Origin: Arthrobacter alpinus
GTDB taxonomy: Bacteria > Actinomycetota > Actinomycetes > Actinomycetales > Micrococcaceae
Length of the DNA stretch: 64,000 nucleotides
Assembly: GCF_001445575.1 (NCBI RefSeq)
Contig: NZ_CP013200.1
Coordinates: 186,001-250,000, forward strand
Reading direction: 5' to 3'
The notes below the pieces were generated by a model, which saw only the letters and a list, made by a program, of their open reading frames with translations, was not told the DNA's origin and ran no database searches. Shown piece by piece: positions 20,028 through 29,233 of this stretch (positions are counted from its first letter, which is position 1; each line of letters begins with the position of its first letter). A program made the translations under genes and the position numbers.

Positions 20028-20990
20028 ATGACCACCCAACTTGAACTTGACACTGCCGAGGGCGTCCAAACCGCCGTGGCACATTCCTTCACCGCGTGGC
20101 ACGAGCTAGTCTCCGAGTCGTTCGTGCCGCTGCATGTCCGTTCCAGCGATCCAGACCATTTCCATGGCCGCTTGCGCTCCCGCCTCCTGGACGAGCTGTC
20201 CATCACCGAGGTCACGGCCACCAGCCATAGCGTGCACCGCACACCTGCGCTCATCGCGCGTTCGGATCGCGACTATTTCAAACTGAACCTCCAGCTGGCG
20301 GGCACCGGGCTTCTGGTCCAGGACAACCGCGAGGCCGTCCTGGCGCCCGGTGACCTTGCTGTCTATGACACCAGCCGCCCCTACTCGCTGGCCTTTGACT
20401 CCAATTGCCGAACATTGGTGCTGATGTTCCCCCATGACGCCCTCGACCTGCCAGCCGGATCAGTGGGCAAGCTGACGGCCACCCGGATGGCGGCCAGCAA
20501 GGGTCTCGGGCGGATGATCAGCCCGTTCATGACACAGCTGGCAGACAACCTCGACGTGCTGTCCGGACCCAGCGGGCACAGGCTTGCCCACAACACCGTG
20601 GACTTGTTGAGCACTCTGTTTGCCGCGGAGTTGGATGCGGCACAGGATGGCCCAGAACGCCCGCACGAGGAACTTTTGGGCAGGGTCCGTCGTTTCATCG
20701 AGACCAATCTGGCGGATCCGGATCTGTCTCCGGCAAGCGTGGCGTCGGCCCACTTCATCTCCACGCGGCACCTGCACAGTGTTTTTCAGGAGGCAGGAAC
20801 CACTGTGGCCCTCTGGATTCGCACGCGGCGGCTGGAGAATTGTCGTCGTGAGCTCCGGGACCCCTTGCTGGCACACCGCTCCGTCAGTGCCGTCGCCGCC
20901 CGGTGGGGATTCTTGGACGCGGCGCACTTTAGCCGCATCTTCCGTGCCGCCTTCGGTGAACCGCCCAGCACATACCGTCGCACTGTCTGA
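20028..20990 (+). CDS. AraC family regulator, FeaR-like
   Basis: A 320-residue protein. The N-terminal half (KLNLQLAGTGLLVQDNREAVLAPGDLAVYDTSRPYSLAF, in parts) matches the AraC-type sensor domain of FeaR, the activator of phenylethylamine oxidation genes in E. coli. The last 100 residues form the double helix-turn-helix (LSPASVASAHFISTRHLHSVF and VSAVAARWGFLDAAHFSRIFR). ATG at 20028 has AAGGGA 8 bases upstream; an earlier in-frame start at 19989 does not. It lies directly before an aldehyde dehydrogenase and near the amine oxidase, the same functional set FeaR controls. Confidence 0.85.
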   Translation: MTTQLELDTAEGVQTAVAHSFTAWHELVSESFVPLHVRSSDPDHFHGRLRSRLLDELSITEVTATSHSVHRTPALIARSDRDYFKLNLQLAGTGLLVQDNREAVLAPGDLAVYDTSRPYSLAFDSNCRTLVLMFPHDALDLPAGSVGKLTATRMAASKGLGRMISPFMTQLADNLDVLSGPSGHRLAHNTVDLLSTLFAAELDAAQDGPERPHEELLGRVRRFIETNLADPDLSPASVASAHFISTRHLHSVFQEAGTTVALWIRTRRLENCRRELRDPLLAHRSVSAVAARWGFLDAAHFSRIFRAAFGEPPSTYRRTV

Positions 20991-21145
20991 GCCTGCACTG
21001 GCCGGTCGCTCGGCGGCAGTTGTTCGCCATGAGGCAACAGCCCTTCACTAAATGACAAGACAGCGGTCCAGTAGTTCAGCAAACTTGGAATATCTCGTCA
21101 TTGCCCCCACTGGCTTTGCACCAACTAACTCGAAGCGGAGCACTC

Positions 21146-22555
21146 ATGGAAACGCATACTGACCTTCTCACGGCGATCACTCCGACCGCAGGAGATACCC
21201 GGACCATCTTTGACCCAGCCACAGGTGAAGCAGTGGGCGAAGCCCCGGTCCACGGCATTGAGGACCTGGAACGTGCCATCGATGCCGCAACTGCCGCCCA
21301 GCCGGCCTGGGCTGCACTGGGCCATGAGGCGCGCAGCGCAGCCCTGCTCAAAGCGGCCGACGCCGTCGAACGCAATGCAGAGGAGCTCGCCCGCCTACTC
21401 TCCCGCGAGCAGGGAAAACCGCTCAACGGACCCAACGCCCGCTTCGAGGTCGGGGCCTGTTCGGCTTGGCTGCGCGCCACCGCCGCGTTCGAGATGGCCG
21501 CGGAAACCGTTGTCGACGACGGCGAAACCCATGCCCAAATCCACTACCGGCCCATCGGCGTCGTCGGTGCGATCGGCCCCTGGAACTGGCCCATGATGAT
21601 CACCATCTGGCAGATCGCCCCGGCCCTGCGCATGGGCAACGCCGTAGTGGTCAAGCCCTCCGAATACACCCCGTTGAGCGTGTTGGCACTGGTTCACGTG
21701 CTGAACCAGGAACTTCCAGAAGGCCTACTCTCGGCGATCAGCGGAGGCAGGGAGGTCGGCGCCCGCCTGGCCGAACACCCCGCGATCGGCAAGATCATGT
21801 TCACCGGGTCCACAGCAACCGGCAAGGCCATCATCAAGTCCTCGGCCGGCACCGTCAAACGCCTAACCCTTGAACTGGGCGGCAACGACGCCGGAATCGT
21901 GCTCCCCGACGCCGACCCGGCGGCCATCGCAGAGAAGCTTTTCTGGGGCGCGTTCATCAACACCGGCCAGACCTGCGCCGCCCTCAAACGCCTCTACGTC
22001 CACGACGACATCTACGACGCCGTCTGCGAAGAACTCACGGCCGTCGCGGCCGCCATGCCCATGGGCGTGGGCCTGGACGAAAACAATGTGCTGGGGCCCC
22101 TGCAGAACAAGGCGCAGTTCGAGATCGTTGCCCGGCTCGTGGCGGCCGCAAAGGACTCCGGCGCCAGGGTGCTGCTGGGCGGAAACCCTGAGGCGGGGCA
22201 ACCCGGCTACTTCTACCCCGCCACGCTCGTGGCCGACATCGACAACAACAACCCTCTGGTCGCCGAGGAACAGTTCGGCCCCGCCCTGCCCATCATCCGT
22301 TACAGCACCATTGACGAGGCGGTATCCATGGCCAACGGACTCGACGTGGGACTGGGCGCCTCCGTCTGGTCCTCCGACATAGACCTGGCCCGCAGTGTCG
22401 CGGCGCGCATTCAGGCCGGCACCGTGTGGATCAACTCTCACGGCGGTGTGGACCCCCGCATTCCGTTTGGTGGAGCAAAGCAGTCAGGCTACGGGCTCGA
22501 ATTCGGCGTCGAAGGACTCAAATCCCTCGGCGTCCCGCAAGTCATCAACGGCTAA
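21146..22555 (+). CDS. NAD(P)-dependent aldehyde dehydrogenase (FeaB-like role)
   Basis: A 469-residue aldehyde dehydrogenase. The nucleophile is Cys277 in NTGQTCAA, the general base lies in LELGGND, and the nucleotide-binding region reads FTGSTATGKAI. ATG at 21146 has GGAG 5 bases upstream. Set between a FeaR-like regulator and an amine-type permease, it is the natural partner of the amine oxidase, converting arylacetaldehyde to arylacetate. The sequence alone does not fix the substrate. Confidence 0.87.
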   Translation: METHTDLLTAITPTAGDTRTIFDPATGEAVGEAPVHGIEDLERAIDAATAAQPAWAALGHEARSAALLKAADAVERNAEELARLLSREQGKPLNGPNARFEVGACSAWLRATAAFEMAAETVVDDGETHAQIHYRPIGVVGAIGPWNWPMMITIWQIAPALRMGNAVVVKPSEYTPLSVLALVHVLNQELPEGLLSAISGGREVGARLAEHPAIGKIMFTGSTATGKAIIKSSAGTVKRLTLELGGNDAGIVLPDADPAAIAEKLFWGAFINTGQTCAALKRLYVHDDIYDAVCEELTAVAAAMPMGVGLDENNVLGPLQNKAQFEIVARLVAAAKDSGARVLLGGNPEAGQPGYFYPATLVADIDNNNPLVAEEQFGPALPIIRYSTIDEAVSMANGLDVGLGASVWSSDIDLARSVAARIQAGTVWINSHGGVDPRIPFGGAKQSGYGLEFGVEGLKSLGVPQVING

Positions 22556-22630
22556 CTTTCCCTCCCTGATGGGCCCACGGCCCCGAGGGCACCGGTGCGA
22601 GCCGGCGAGCTCCGGGAGGGGCTGGGAAGG

Positions 22631-22656
22631 GGCCGTCGCCACAGCAGTGGCGGCGG
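22631..22656. other. GC-rich hairpin between aldehyde dehydrogenase and permease
   Basis: GCCGTCGCCAC and GTGGCGGCGGC form an 11-bp stem with one mismatch and no T-run. It could attenuate or stabilise the transcript within the 240-base gap. Confidence 0.35.
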
Positions 22657-22797
22657 CCCTGTTGGCATTGGCCCCAGCCATCCCAAGCATCGAAGTATTT
22701 CTGCGCTGATAGTCAACGGCGGTGCCGCAAACAACAAGCCCGCACCTGTGATGGCTGACACACTTAAGGCATCTTTATTCTCCCAATGGAGGTTTTA

Positions 22798-24300
22798 ATG
22801 TCACACGAACAAACACTCCCGTCCACGGGCACCGTCACCGGCAGCGGGACCGCCCAAGGACTGAGCAAACGCACCCTCGGCGTACCCGCCCTCGTCTTCA
22901 TGATCATCGCAGCGTCCGCCCCATTAACGGTGGTGGCCGGCGGCATTCCCAGCAACTTCGCCGTCACCGGAAACGTCGGCGTCCCCCTGTCGTTCATTGT
23001 GCTCGGGGTCGCTCTGGCGCTCTTCGCGGTCGGCTACGCAGCCATGAGCGCCCACATCCGCAATGCCGGGGCGTTTTACGCCTACATAGCACAAGGCCTG
23101 GGCCGGGCCACGGGGGTCGGCGCAGCCTGGGTGGCGCTCATTTCCTACAACGCGATGCAAATTGGGATCTACGGCCTCTTTGGCTTCGCCTCGTCGTCCT
23201 TCCTCAATGCCAAGCTTGGGCTCAGCGTTCCCTGGTGGGCGTCGGCGCTGGTGGGGTTTGTTATTGTCGGCTGGTTGGGGATCAACAAAGTTGATCTGTC
23301 CGCCAAGATCATCGGCGTCCTCGTGGGTCTCGAATTTGTCGCCGTCATCATTTTCGACATCGTCGCCTTCACAGTGAGCCCGGAAGGCGTCAGCGGCGCC
23401 GGATTGGCGCCGTCGAACTTGTTCACAGCCGGTGTCGGCGCAGCCCTGGCCTTCAGCATGGCGGCCTTCATGGGCTTTGAATCGGCCGCCATTTACAGCG
23501 AGGAGGCGAAGGATCCTGCCCGGTCCATCGCCCGGGCCACCTACATCGCCGTCGGCATCATTTCCCTCTTCTACGCCTTTTCAGGATGGGCCATGACAAT
23601 AGGTACCGGACCCAGCCAGATCATTGCGGAGTCGCAGAAGCTCGGTCCCAACCTGCCGTTCGTCTTTCTCTCCAGCCACGGCGCCGTGATCGTCTCCGAC
23701 ATTGCGCAGGTCCTGTTCATCACCAGCCTGCTCGCCGCGCTCATCGCCTTCCACAACGCGGTGGCACGGTACGTGTTCTCGCTAGGACGGGAAAGCGTGC
23801 TGCCGCGCAGCTTTGCCCGCGTCAATGCCCGTCACGCCCCCGTGGCCGGGTCACTGACCCAGTCAGTGCTGGCCTTGGTCATGCTGGCCGTGTTTGCCTT
23901 CGCCGGGAATGGGTCGGCGCTCGGTGAGATGTACCCGGTCCTGACCTTCTTTACGTGGCTAACCAACACGGCAGCTTTCGGCCTGGTACTGCTGCTGGTC
24001 CTGATCTCGTTGGCAGTCATTGGCTACTTCCGCAAGCACGGTGCCGGGTACTCCCTGTGGACCAGGGTCATCGCGCCGGCACTGTCAGCAGTGACACTCG
24101 GCACCGTGTTCGTGCTGATAGTGGTCAATTTCAATGTCCTGATTGGCTCGGACGGCAACTCCGCGCTGTCCTGGATCCTGCCGGCGCTCGTGGTGGTTCC
24201 AGGCGTTCTCGGCTTGGTGTGGGGCTTGCGGGTGAAAAAGGACCGCCCGGACATCTACCGTGGCATTGGCTTTGGCGGAGCGCCAGATACCTCAGCCTGA
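22798..24300 (+). CDS. APC family amino acid/amine permease
   Basis: A 500-residue transporter with 12 predicted helices. The N-terminus LSKRTLGVPALVFMIIAASAPLTVVAG and the ESAAIYSEEAKDPARSIARATY loop are characteristic of the APC superfamily of amino acid and amine importers. ATG at 22798 has GGAGG 5 bases upstream. Position behind the aldehyde dehydrogenase suggests import of an aromatic amine such as tyramine or phenylethylamine; this is contextual. Confidence 0.87.
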   Translation: MSHEQTLPSTGTVTGSGTAQGLSKRTLGVPALVFMIIAASAPLTVVAGGIPSNFAVTGNVGVPLSFIVLGVALALFAVGYAAMSAHIRNAGAFYAYIAQGLGRATGVGAAWVALISYNAMQIGIYGLFGFASSSFLNAKLGLSVPWWASALVGFVIVGWLGINKVDLSAKIIGVLVGLEFVAVIIFDIVAFTVSPEGVSGAGLAPSNLFTAGVGAALAFSMAAFMGFESAAIYSEEAKDPARSIARATYIAVGIISLFYAFSGWAMTIGTGPSQIIAESQKLGPNLPFVFLSSHGAVIVSDIAQVLFITSLLAALIAFHNAVARYVFSLGRESVLPRSFARVNARHAPVAGSLTQSVLALVMLAVFAFAGNGSALGEMYPVLTFFTWLTNTAAFGLVLLLVLISLAVIGYFRKHGAGYSLWTRVIAPALSAVTLGTVFVLIVVNFNVLIGSDGNSALSWILPALVVVPGVLGLVWGLRVKKDRPDIYRGIGFGGAPDTSA

Positions 24301-24535
24301 CGTTTCATAAAGCTAAGGGCGGTCCGACGTGTGCCGGGCCGTCCTTCCGCATCGGGACGGGGGTCAGCTCTTGGCCAATTCGAGTTCGATACCTGAATTG
24401 ATTGTCCTCATATAGGGTATTCGTAGATTGTGGGGCAAACAGAATGACGGTTGAGGTCCGCGCGCAGTGTTTGGCTCGGAAATCATCCCGATGACCGCTG
24501 CCAGCCCGCGGCCGGCGATTACCTAGGATGATGAC
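24301..24535. other. Gap before iclR
   Basis: A weak inverted repeat (AAGGGCGGTCC with GGGCCGTCCTT, about 24313-24344) may end the permease transcript. The rest is moderately AT-rich, around ATAGGGTATTCG near 24420, and probably carries the iclR promoter. No gene is seen. Confidence 0.35.
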
Positions 24536-25264
24536 GTGAGCATAGACGCAGAAGACAGCCGCACAGCGAAGGTGCCGGCCCATTCCCAAACATTGTCCCG
24601 CGGCATCCGCGCCCTGGAAATTTTGGCAGAAGCGCAGTCCCCCATGACCATCGCTGAATTGTCGGAGGCTTTGGGCGTGCACCGCTCCGTCGCCTACCGG
24701 ATCCTGCGCACACTAGAGGACCATTCACTCTTAATCAGGGACGACGCCGGCCGGGTCCAGGCCGGTCCCGGACTGGCCGTACTGGCCCGCGGCGTCTCGC
24801 GCGACCTGCAAACTGCGGCGCTGCCGGAGCTGACGGAACTGGCCAATGAATTATCCATGACGGCCTTCATCGCCGTGTGGGACCATCGCGATTCCGTCAC
24901 CCTCCTCACCGTGGAGCCACGGCATTCCGGCGCCACCCTGGCCCAACGCCCAGGCACTCGCCATTCCTTTAGTTCAGGTGCCCCCGGCATTGCCATCCAG
25001 TCAGCCATCAGTGAGAACGCCTGGGCCCGCCTCGCACCGGGGTTGCCGTACCGCCCCGAAGCGCGTGCCGCCAAAGTGGCCGGTTTCGCCACAAGTTACG
25101 ACGAGGTACTCCCTGGAGTCTCCGCGATCGCCGCACCTATCCAGGTTACCGGCGGCATGCCCGCGGCAATCTGCGTGGTCTTTCTGGGGCCCGGCACGGA
25201 TGCGGCGGCCATCGGCGCCAGGTTGGCCACCAGTGCGCACGCCATTGAAGCCCAGCTCCAATAA
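24536..25264 (+). CDS. IclR family transcriptional regulator
   Basis: A 242-residue regulator. Residues 20-75 form the IclR winged helix (RGIRALEILAEAQSPMTIAELSEALGVHRSVAYRILRTLEDH), and the remainder the effector domain with the conserved SAIAAPIQVTGG stretch. GTG at 24536 follows AGGATG. It precedes the homoprotocatechuate genes, a position where IclR proteins commonly control aromatic catabolism. Confidence 0.88.
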   Translation: MSIDAEDSRTAKVPAHSQTLSRGIRALEILAEAQSPMTIAELSEALGVHRSVAYRILRTLEDHSLLIRDDAGRVQAGPGLAVLARGVSRDLQTAALPELTELANELSMTAFIAVWDHRDSVTLLTVEPRHSGATLAQRPGTRHSFSSGAPGIAIQSAISENAWARLAPGLPYRPEARAAKVAGFATSYDEVLPGVSAIAAPIQVTGGMPAAICVVFLGPGTDAAAIGARLATSAHAIEAQLQ

Positions 25265-25340
25265 CAGTTCAAATAAGAGGACGACGGCGGCACTCCGGCT
25301 AGCCGGGCAACTGGCCTCCCAATACAACCCCACCTAGGGC

Positions 25341-25390
25341 TTGACGTGATGGGGATTACATGGAACAGTTGATCGTATACGATTTCGTAT
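25341..25390 (+). promoter_or_regulatory. Promoter/operator of the homoprotocatechuate operon
   Basis: TTGACG (25341) is a candidate -35 box. Downstream lie two overlapping perfect palindromes, ATCGTATACGAT (25372-25383) and ATACGA-TT-TCGTAT (25377-25390). A GTATAC-centred palindrome is typical of GntR/FCD regulators, and such a gene (26915) is the second in the operon, implying autoregulation. Confidence 0.6.
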
Positions 25391-25445
25391 TTCATAAACT
25401 GGCCGCCAAGTAGCGTGCCGCAGTCCACCACCCCAGGAGCGTTCC

Positions 25446-26918
25446 GTGGAACAAGTCACCGCAACCACCGTCAAGCACGTTGGCAAGGTCATCGCCGTCC
25501 ATCTGGCGTACCAGTCGCGGGCCGACCAGCGCGGACTCACCCCGGCCAAGCCGTCCTACTTTTTGAAGGCGTCATCGTCACTAAGCCTTAGTGGCTCGGA
25601 AATCGAACGTCCGGCCGGCTGCGAACTGCTCGCCTATGAGGGCGAAATTGCCTTGGTCATCGGCTCACCCGCCCGCCGCGTCAGCCTTGAGGACGCCTGG
25701 TCCCACGTTGGGCATGTCACCGCCAGCAACGACCTCGGCACTTACGACCTTAAGTACGCCGACAAGGGCTCCAACGTCCGCTCCAAGTCCGGCGACGGTT
25801 TCACCCCGTTCGGCCCGGCACTGATCCCGGCGTCCGACGTCGACCCGGCCGGTCTGCGCGTGCGCACCTGGCTCAACGGCGAACTCGTCCAGGACGACAC
25901 CAGTGCCGGGCTGATCTTCACGTTCAGCCAAATCGTGGCGGACCTGTCCCAGCTGATGACACTGGAACCGGGCGATGTGATCCTCACCGGCACCCCTGCA
26001 GGTTCATCCGTTGCCGTCCCAGGCGATGTCATCGAAGTTGAGGTCGATGCCCCCGCAGCAGGACTGAGCACGGGGCGGCTGCGCACAACAGTCACCCAAG
26101 GAACCGCAGAACTGGCCGACTTCGGCAACGGACCCAAGGTCACCGATGCCGATCGCGAAGACGCCTGGGGCTCCGCCGAGGCTGCCGGCCTAGCGCCTAA
26201 GGGTCTCAGCGCCGAACTCAAGCGCAAGCTGACCAGCGTCGGCACGGCCACCCTCAGCGCCCAATTGCGCCAGCGAGGCTTGAACAATGTCAGCATCGAC
26301 GGCCTCAAATCCACCCGTCCGGAGCTGCGGATCGCCGGAATTGCCCGCACCCTGCGCTACGTGCCCAACCGTGAGGACCTGTTCAAGACGCACGGCGGCG
26401 GCTACAACGCCCAGAAGCGCATCATCAACACCCTCAACGAAGGCGATGTGCTGGTCATGGAGGCCCGCGGCGAGCCTGGCACCGGCACCGTCGGTGACAT
26501 TCTGGCCTTGCGCGCCCAAATCAACGGGGCCGCGGCCATCGTGACCGACGGCGGCGTGCGCGACCTTGCCGCCGTGGCGGCACTGGACATGCCCACCTTC
26601 TTTACCGGCGCGCACCCTGCCGTTTTGGGACGCAGGCACATCCCGTGGGACACCGACCTGACTATTTCCTGCGGCGGCGCCACCGTCCAGCCCGGCGACA
26701 TCATTGTCGGCGACTCGGACGGCCTGCTGGTCATCCCGCCGTCGTTGGCGGAAGAAGTGGCCGACGCCGCCATTGTTCAGGAGCATGAAGAAACCTTCAT
26801 CGCCCAGATGGTCACCGAGGGCAACGGCGTTGAAGGCCTGTACCCGATGAACGCAGCCTGGAAAGAGAAGTTCGCGCAGTGGGCCCTCACCCATCCAAAC
26901 CCGGCCGCGCAGCCGTGA
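25446..26918 (+). CDS. Fumarylacetoacetate hydrolase domain fused to RraA-like domain (HpaG-like)
   Basis: A 490-residue fusion. The first half is an FAH-fold enzyme (metal region YEGEIALVIG, TASNDLGTYD, and ILTGTPAGSS), as in HpaG, which decarboxylates and isomerises the tricarboxylic intermediate of homoprotocatechuate breakdown. The second half, from about residue 265, is RraA/HMG-aldolase-like, with a GDILALRAQ segment and GGVRD, the paired aspartate/Arg-Asp signature. Ordinary HpaG has two FAH halves, so here the partner is replaced by an RraA fold that can support decarboxylation. GTG at 25446 has AGGAG. It overlaps the next gene by 4 bases. Confidence 0.85.
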   Translation: MEQVTATTVKHVGKVIAVHLAYQSRADQRGLTPAKPSYFLKASSSLSLSGSEIERPAGCELLAYEGEIALVIGSPARRVSLEDAWSHVGHVTASNDLGTYDLKYADKGSNVRSKSGDGFTPFGPALIPASDVDPAGLRVRTWLNGELVQDDTSAGLIFTFSQIVADLSQLMTLEPGDVILTGTPAGSSVAVPGDVIEVEVDAPAAGLSTGRLRTTVTQGTAELADFGNGPKVTDADREDAWGSAEAAGLAPKGLSAELKRKLTSVGTATLSAQLRQRGLNNVSIDGLKSTRPELRIAGIARTLRYVPNREDLFKTHGGGYNAQKRIINTLNEGDVLVMEARGEPGTGTVGDILALRAQINGAAAIVTDGGVRDLAAVAALDMPTFFTGAHPAVLGRRHIPWDTDLTISCGGATVQPGDIIVGDSDGLLVIPPSLAEEVADAAIVQEHEETFIAQMVTEGNGVEGLYPMNAAWKEKFAQWALTHPNPAAQP

Positions 26919-27637
26919 CCACCACGGTGAGCATGGGCGCACAAGAAGAAGTGGAGCCGGCCGGCAGCAAATCGGAACGCGCCTACGCGGCCATCAAGGG
27001 CAGAATCATCGGCGGTGAGTACACCCCCGGCTACCGGCTGGTGCTGGCCAAACTGGCCGATGATCTCGGTTTCAGTGTGGTGCCCGTACGGGAGGCCATT
27101 CGCAGACTGGAAGCCGAAAGCTTCGTCACCTTTGAGAGGAACGTCGGAGCGACGGTGGCCGGGATCGACCCCACCGAATACCTGTACACCATGCAGACCC
27201 TGAGCATCGTGGAAGGTGCAGCCACCGCACTGTCGGCCCCGTTGATCACTGCGTCCGACATTGCCCGGGCCCGCGACGTCAACGAGCAGATGCGTGAAAG
27301 CCTGGAACATTTTGACCCCGTCCGCTTCACTGCGTTGAACCTGGAATTCCACAGTGTCCTGTTTGAAAACTGTCCTAATCCCCACATCTTGGATCTGGTC
27401 CACCGGGGCTGGAATCGGCTGCAGGCCCTGCGCTCCTCCACCTTCAGCTACGTCCCCGGCCGGGCCCGGGACTCCGTTGCCGAACATGAGTCGATCCTGC
27501 AACTGCTGGAAAGCGATGCGGGGGCCGAGGCCATCGAACGCACGGCCCGCGCCCATCGCGCCGCCACGCTGGACGCCTACCTGGCCGCCAGCGGATCCGG
27601 GCAAAAGCCCACCTCTCTGCCGGCCCATTTTTACTAG
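26915..27637 (+). CDS. GntR family regulator with FCD domain
   Basis: A 240-residue repressor. The N-terminal winged helix spans KSERAYAAIKGRIIGGEYTPG to VPVREAIRRLEAESFV; the rest is an all-helical FCD effector domain with a conserved LNLEFHSVLFENCPN helix whose Asp/His residues usually bind a metal near a carboxylate ligand. The GTG start overlaps the upstream stop codon (GTGA). Probable regulator of its own operon through the GTATAC palindrome at 25372. Confidence 0.87.
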   Translation: MTTTVSMGAQEEVEPAGSKSERAYAAIKGRIIGGEYTPGYRLVLAKLADDLGFSVVPVREAIRRLEAESFVTFERNVGATVAGIDPTEYLYTMQTLSIVEGAATALSAPLITASDIARARDVNEQMRESLEHFDPVRFTALNLEFHSVLFENCPNPHILDLVHRGWNRLQALRSSTFSYVPGRARDSVAEHESILQLLESDAGAEAIERTARAHRAATLDAYLAASGSGQKPTSLPAHFY

Positions 27638-27687
27638 TCGCCTCCCCACTATCTATCCGTGCAACCCGAAGAAAAGGACTTTTCTCA

Positions 27688-29193
27688 ATGACTGAGCACT
27701 ACCTTCCGGAGAACCTGCCCACCCACATCCAGCACTACATCGACGGCAAATTTGTTGATTCCGTAGGCGGCGAAACGTTCGACGTGCTGGACCCGGTGTC
27801 CAACAATAACTACGCCACAGCCGCCGCCGGGCAAAAGGCTGACGTCGATCTGGCCGTGGCCGCCGCCACCGAGGCCTTCACCAACGGCCCGTGGCCGCGC
27901 ATGAAGCCGCGTGAGCGTGCCCGGATCCTGAACAAGATTGCCGACGCCGTCGAGTCCCAAGAAGCCCGGCTCGCCGAACTGGAAACGTTCGATTCCGGCC
28001 TGCCCATCACCCAGGCCCGCGGCCAAGCCCTGCGTGCGGCGGAAAACTTCCGCTTCTTCGCGGACTTGATCGTGGCCCAGTTCGACGACGCCATGAAGGT
28101 CCCCGGCGCCCAGATCAACTACGTCAACCGCAAGCCGATCGGCGTCGCAGGGCTCATCACCCCCTGGAACACGCCGTTCATGCTGGAATCCTGGAAGCTT
28201 GCCCCCGCGCTGGCCTCCGGCTGCACAGTGGTCCTGAAGCCGGCCGAGTTCACCCCGCTCTCCGCTTCCCTCTGGGCCACGATCTTTGAAGAGGCCGGCC
28301 TCCCCCACGGCGTTTTCAACCTCGTCAACGGCCTCGGCGAAGCCGCCGGCGACGCCCTGGTCAAGCACCCCGGCGTCCCGCTGATCTCCTTCACGGGCGA
28401 AACCACCACGGGACAGACCATCTTCCGCAACGCCGCCACAAGCCTCAAGGGCCTGTCCATGGAGCTCGGTGGCAAGAGCCCCTGTGTGGTCTTCGCCGAC
28501 GCCGACCTCGACGCCGCGATCGACTCCGCCCTGTTCGGCGTCTTCTCCCTCAACGGCGAGCGTTGCACGGCCGGCTCCCGCATCCTGGTGGAGCGGAGCA
28601 TCTACGACGAGTTCTGTGAAAAGTTCGCCGCGCGGGCCAAGAACATTGTGGTGGGCGATCCCCACGATCCCCAGACCGAGGTGGGTGCGCTGGTTCACCC
28701 GGAACACTACAACAAGGTCATGTCCTATGTGGAGATTGGCAAGACCGAGGGCCGTCTGCTCGCCGGCGGCGGCCGCCCCGAAGGCCTGGAGACCGGCAAC
28801 TACGTCTCCCCCACCGTCTTCGCGGACGTCCTGCCCTCGGCCCGGATCTTCCAGGAGGAAATCTTCGGCCCCGTAGTTGCCATCACCCCCTTCGAGAACG
28901 ACGACGAGGCGCTGGCCCTTGCGAACGGCGTCAAGTACGGTCTGGCTGCCTACATATGGACGCAAAATCTCACCCGCGCCCACAACTTCTCCCAGAGCGT
29001 CGAGGCCGGCATGGTGTGGCTCAATAGCCACAACGTGCGCGATCTGCGTACCCCGTTCGGCGGCGTGAAGTCGTCAGGTCTGGGCCATGAGGGCGGCTTC
29101 CGCTCGATCGATTTCTACACGGACCAGCAGGCAGTGCACATCACGCTCGGCACCGTCCACACCCCCAAATTCGGCGCCTCCGCCACCAACTGA
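27688..29193 (+). CDS. hpaE: 5-carboxymethyl-2-hydroxymuconate semialdehyde dehydrogenase
   Basis: This NAD-dependent dehydrogenase oxidises the ring-cleavage product CHMS to 5-carboxymethyl-2-hydroxymuconate. The 501-residue chain has nucleophile Cys293 in NGERCTAGSR, SMELGGKSP for the base, and PWNTPFMLESWKLAPALASG for nucleotide binding. The sequence ending ESFDSGLPITQ-type segment (ETFDSGLPITQARGQ) is typical of HpaE. It sits directly before hpaD, confirming the assignment. AAGGA lies 9 bases upstream. Confidence 0.92.
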   Translation: MTEHYLPENLPTHIQHYIDGKFVDSVGGETFDVLDPVSNNNYATAAAGQKADVDLAVAAATEAFTNGPWPRMKPRERARILNKIADAVESQEARLAELETFDSGLPITQARGQALRAAENFRFFADLIVAQFDDAMKVPGAQINYVNRKPIGVAGLITPWNTPFMLESWKLAPALASGCTVVLKPAEFTPLSASLWATIFEEAGLPHGVFNLVNGLGEAAGDALVKHPGVPLISFTGETTTGQTIFRNAATSLKGLSMELGGKSPCVVFADADLDAAIDSALFGVFSLNGERCTAGSRILVERSIYDEFCEKFAARAKNIVVGDPHDPQTEVGALVHPEHYNKVMSYVEIGKTEGRLLAGGGRPEGLETGNYVSPTVFADVLPSARIFQEEIFGPVVAITPFENDDEALALANGVKYGLAAYIWTQNLTRAHNFSQSVEAGMVWLNSHNVRDLRTPFGGVKSSGLGHEGGFRSIDFYTDQQAVHITLGTVHTPKFGASATN

Positions 29194-29233
29194 CCACCCC
29201 ACTCGACACCCCTGCTCAAAGAGGAGTATCCCC

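Noticed and set aside
27685..29031. A 448-codon open frame on the minus strand
   Set aside because: Antisense to hpaE with no recognisable motif; a composition artefact.
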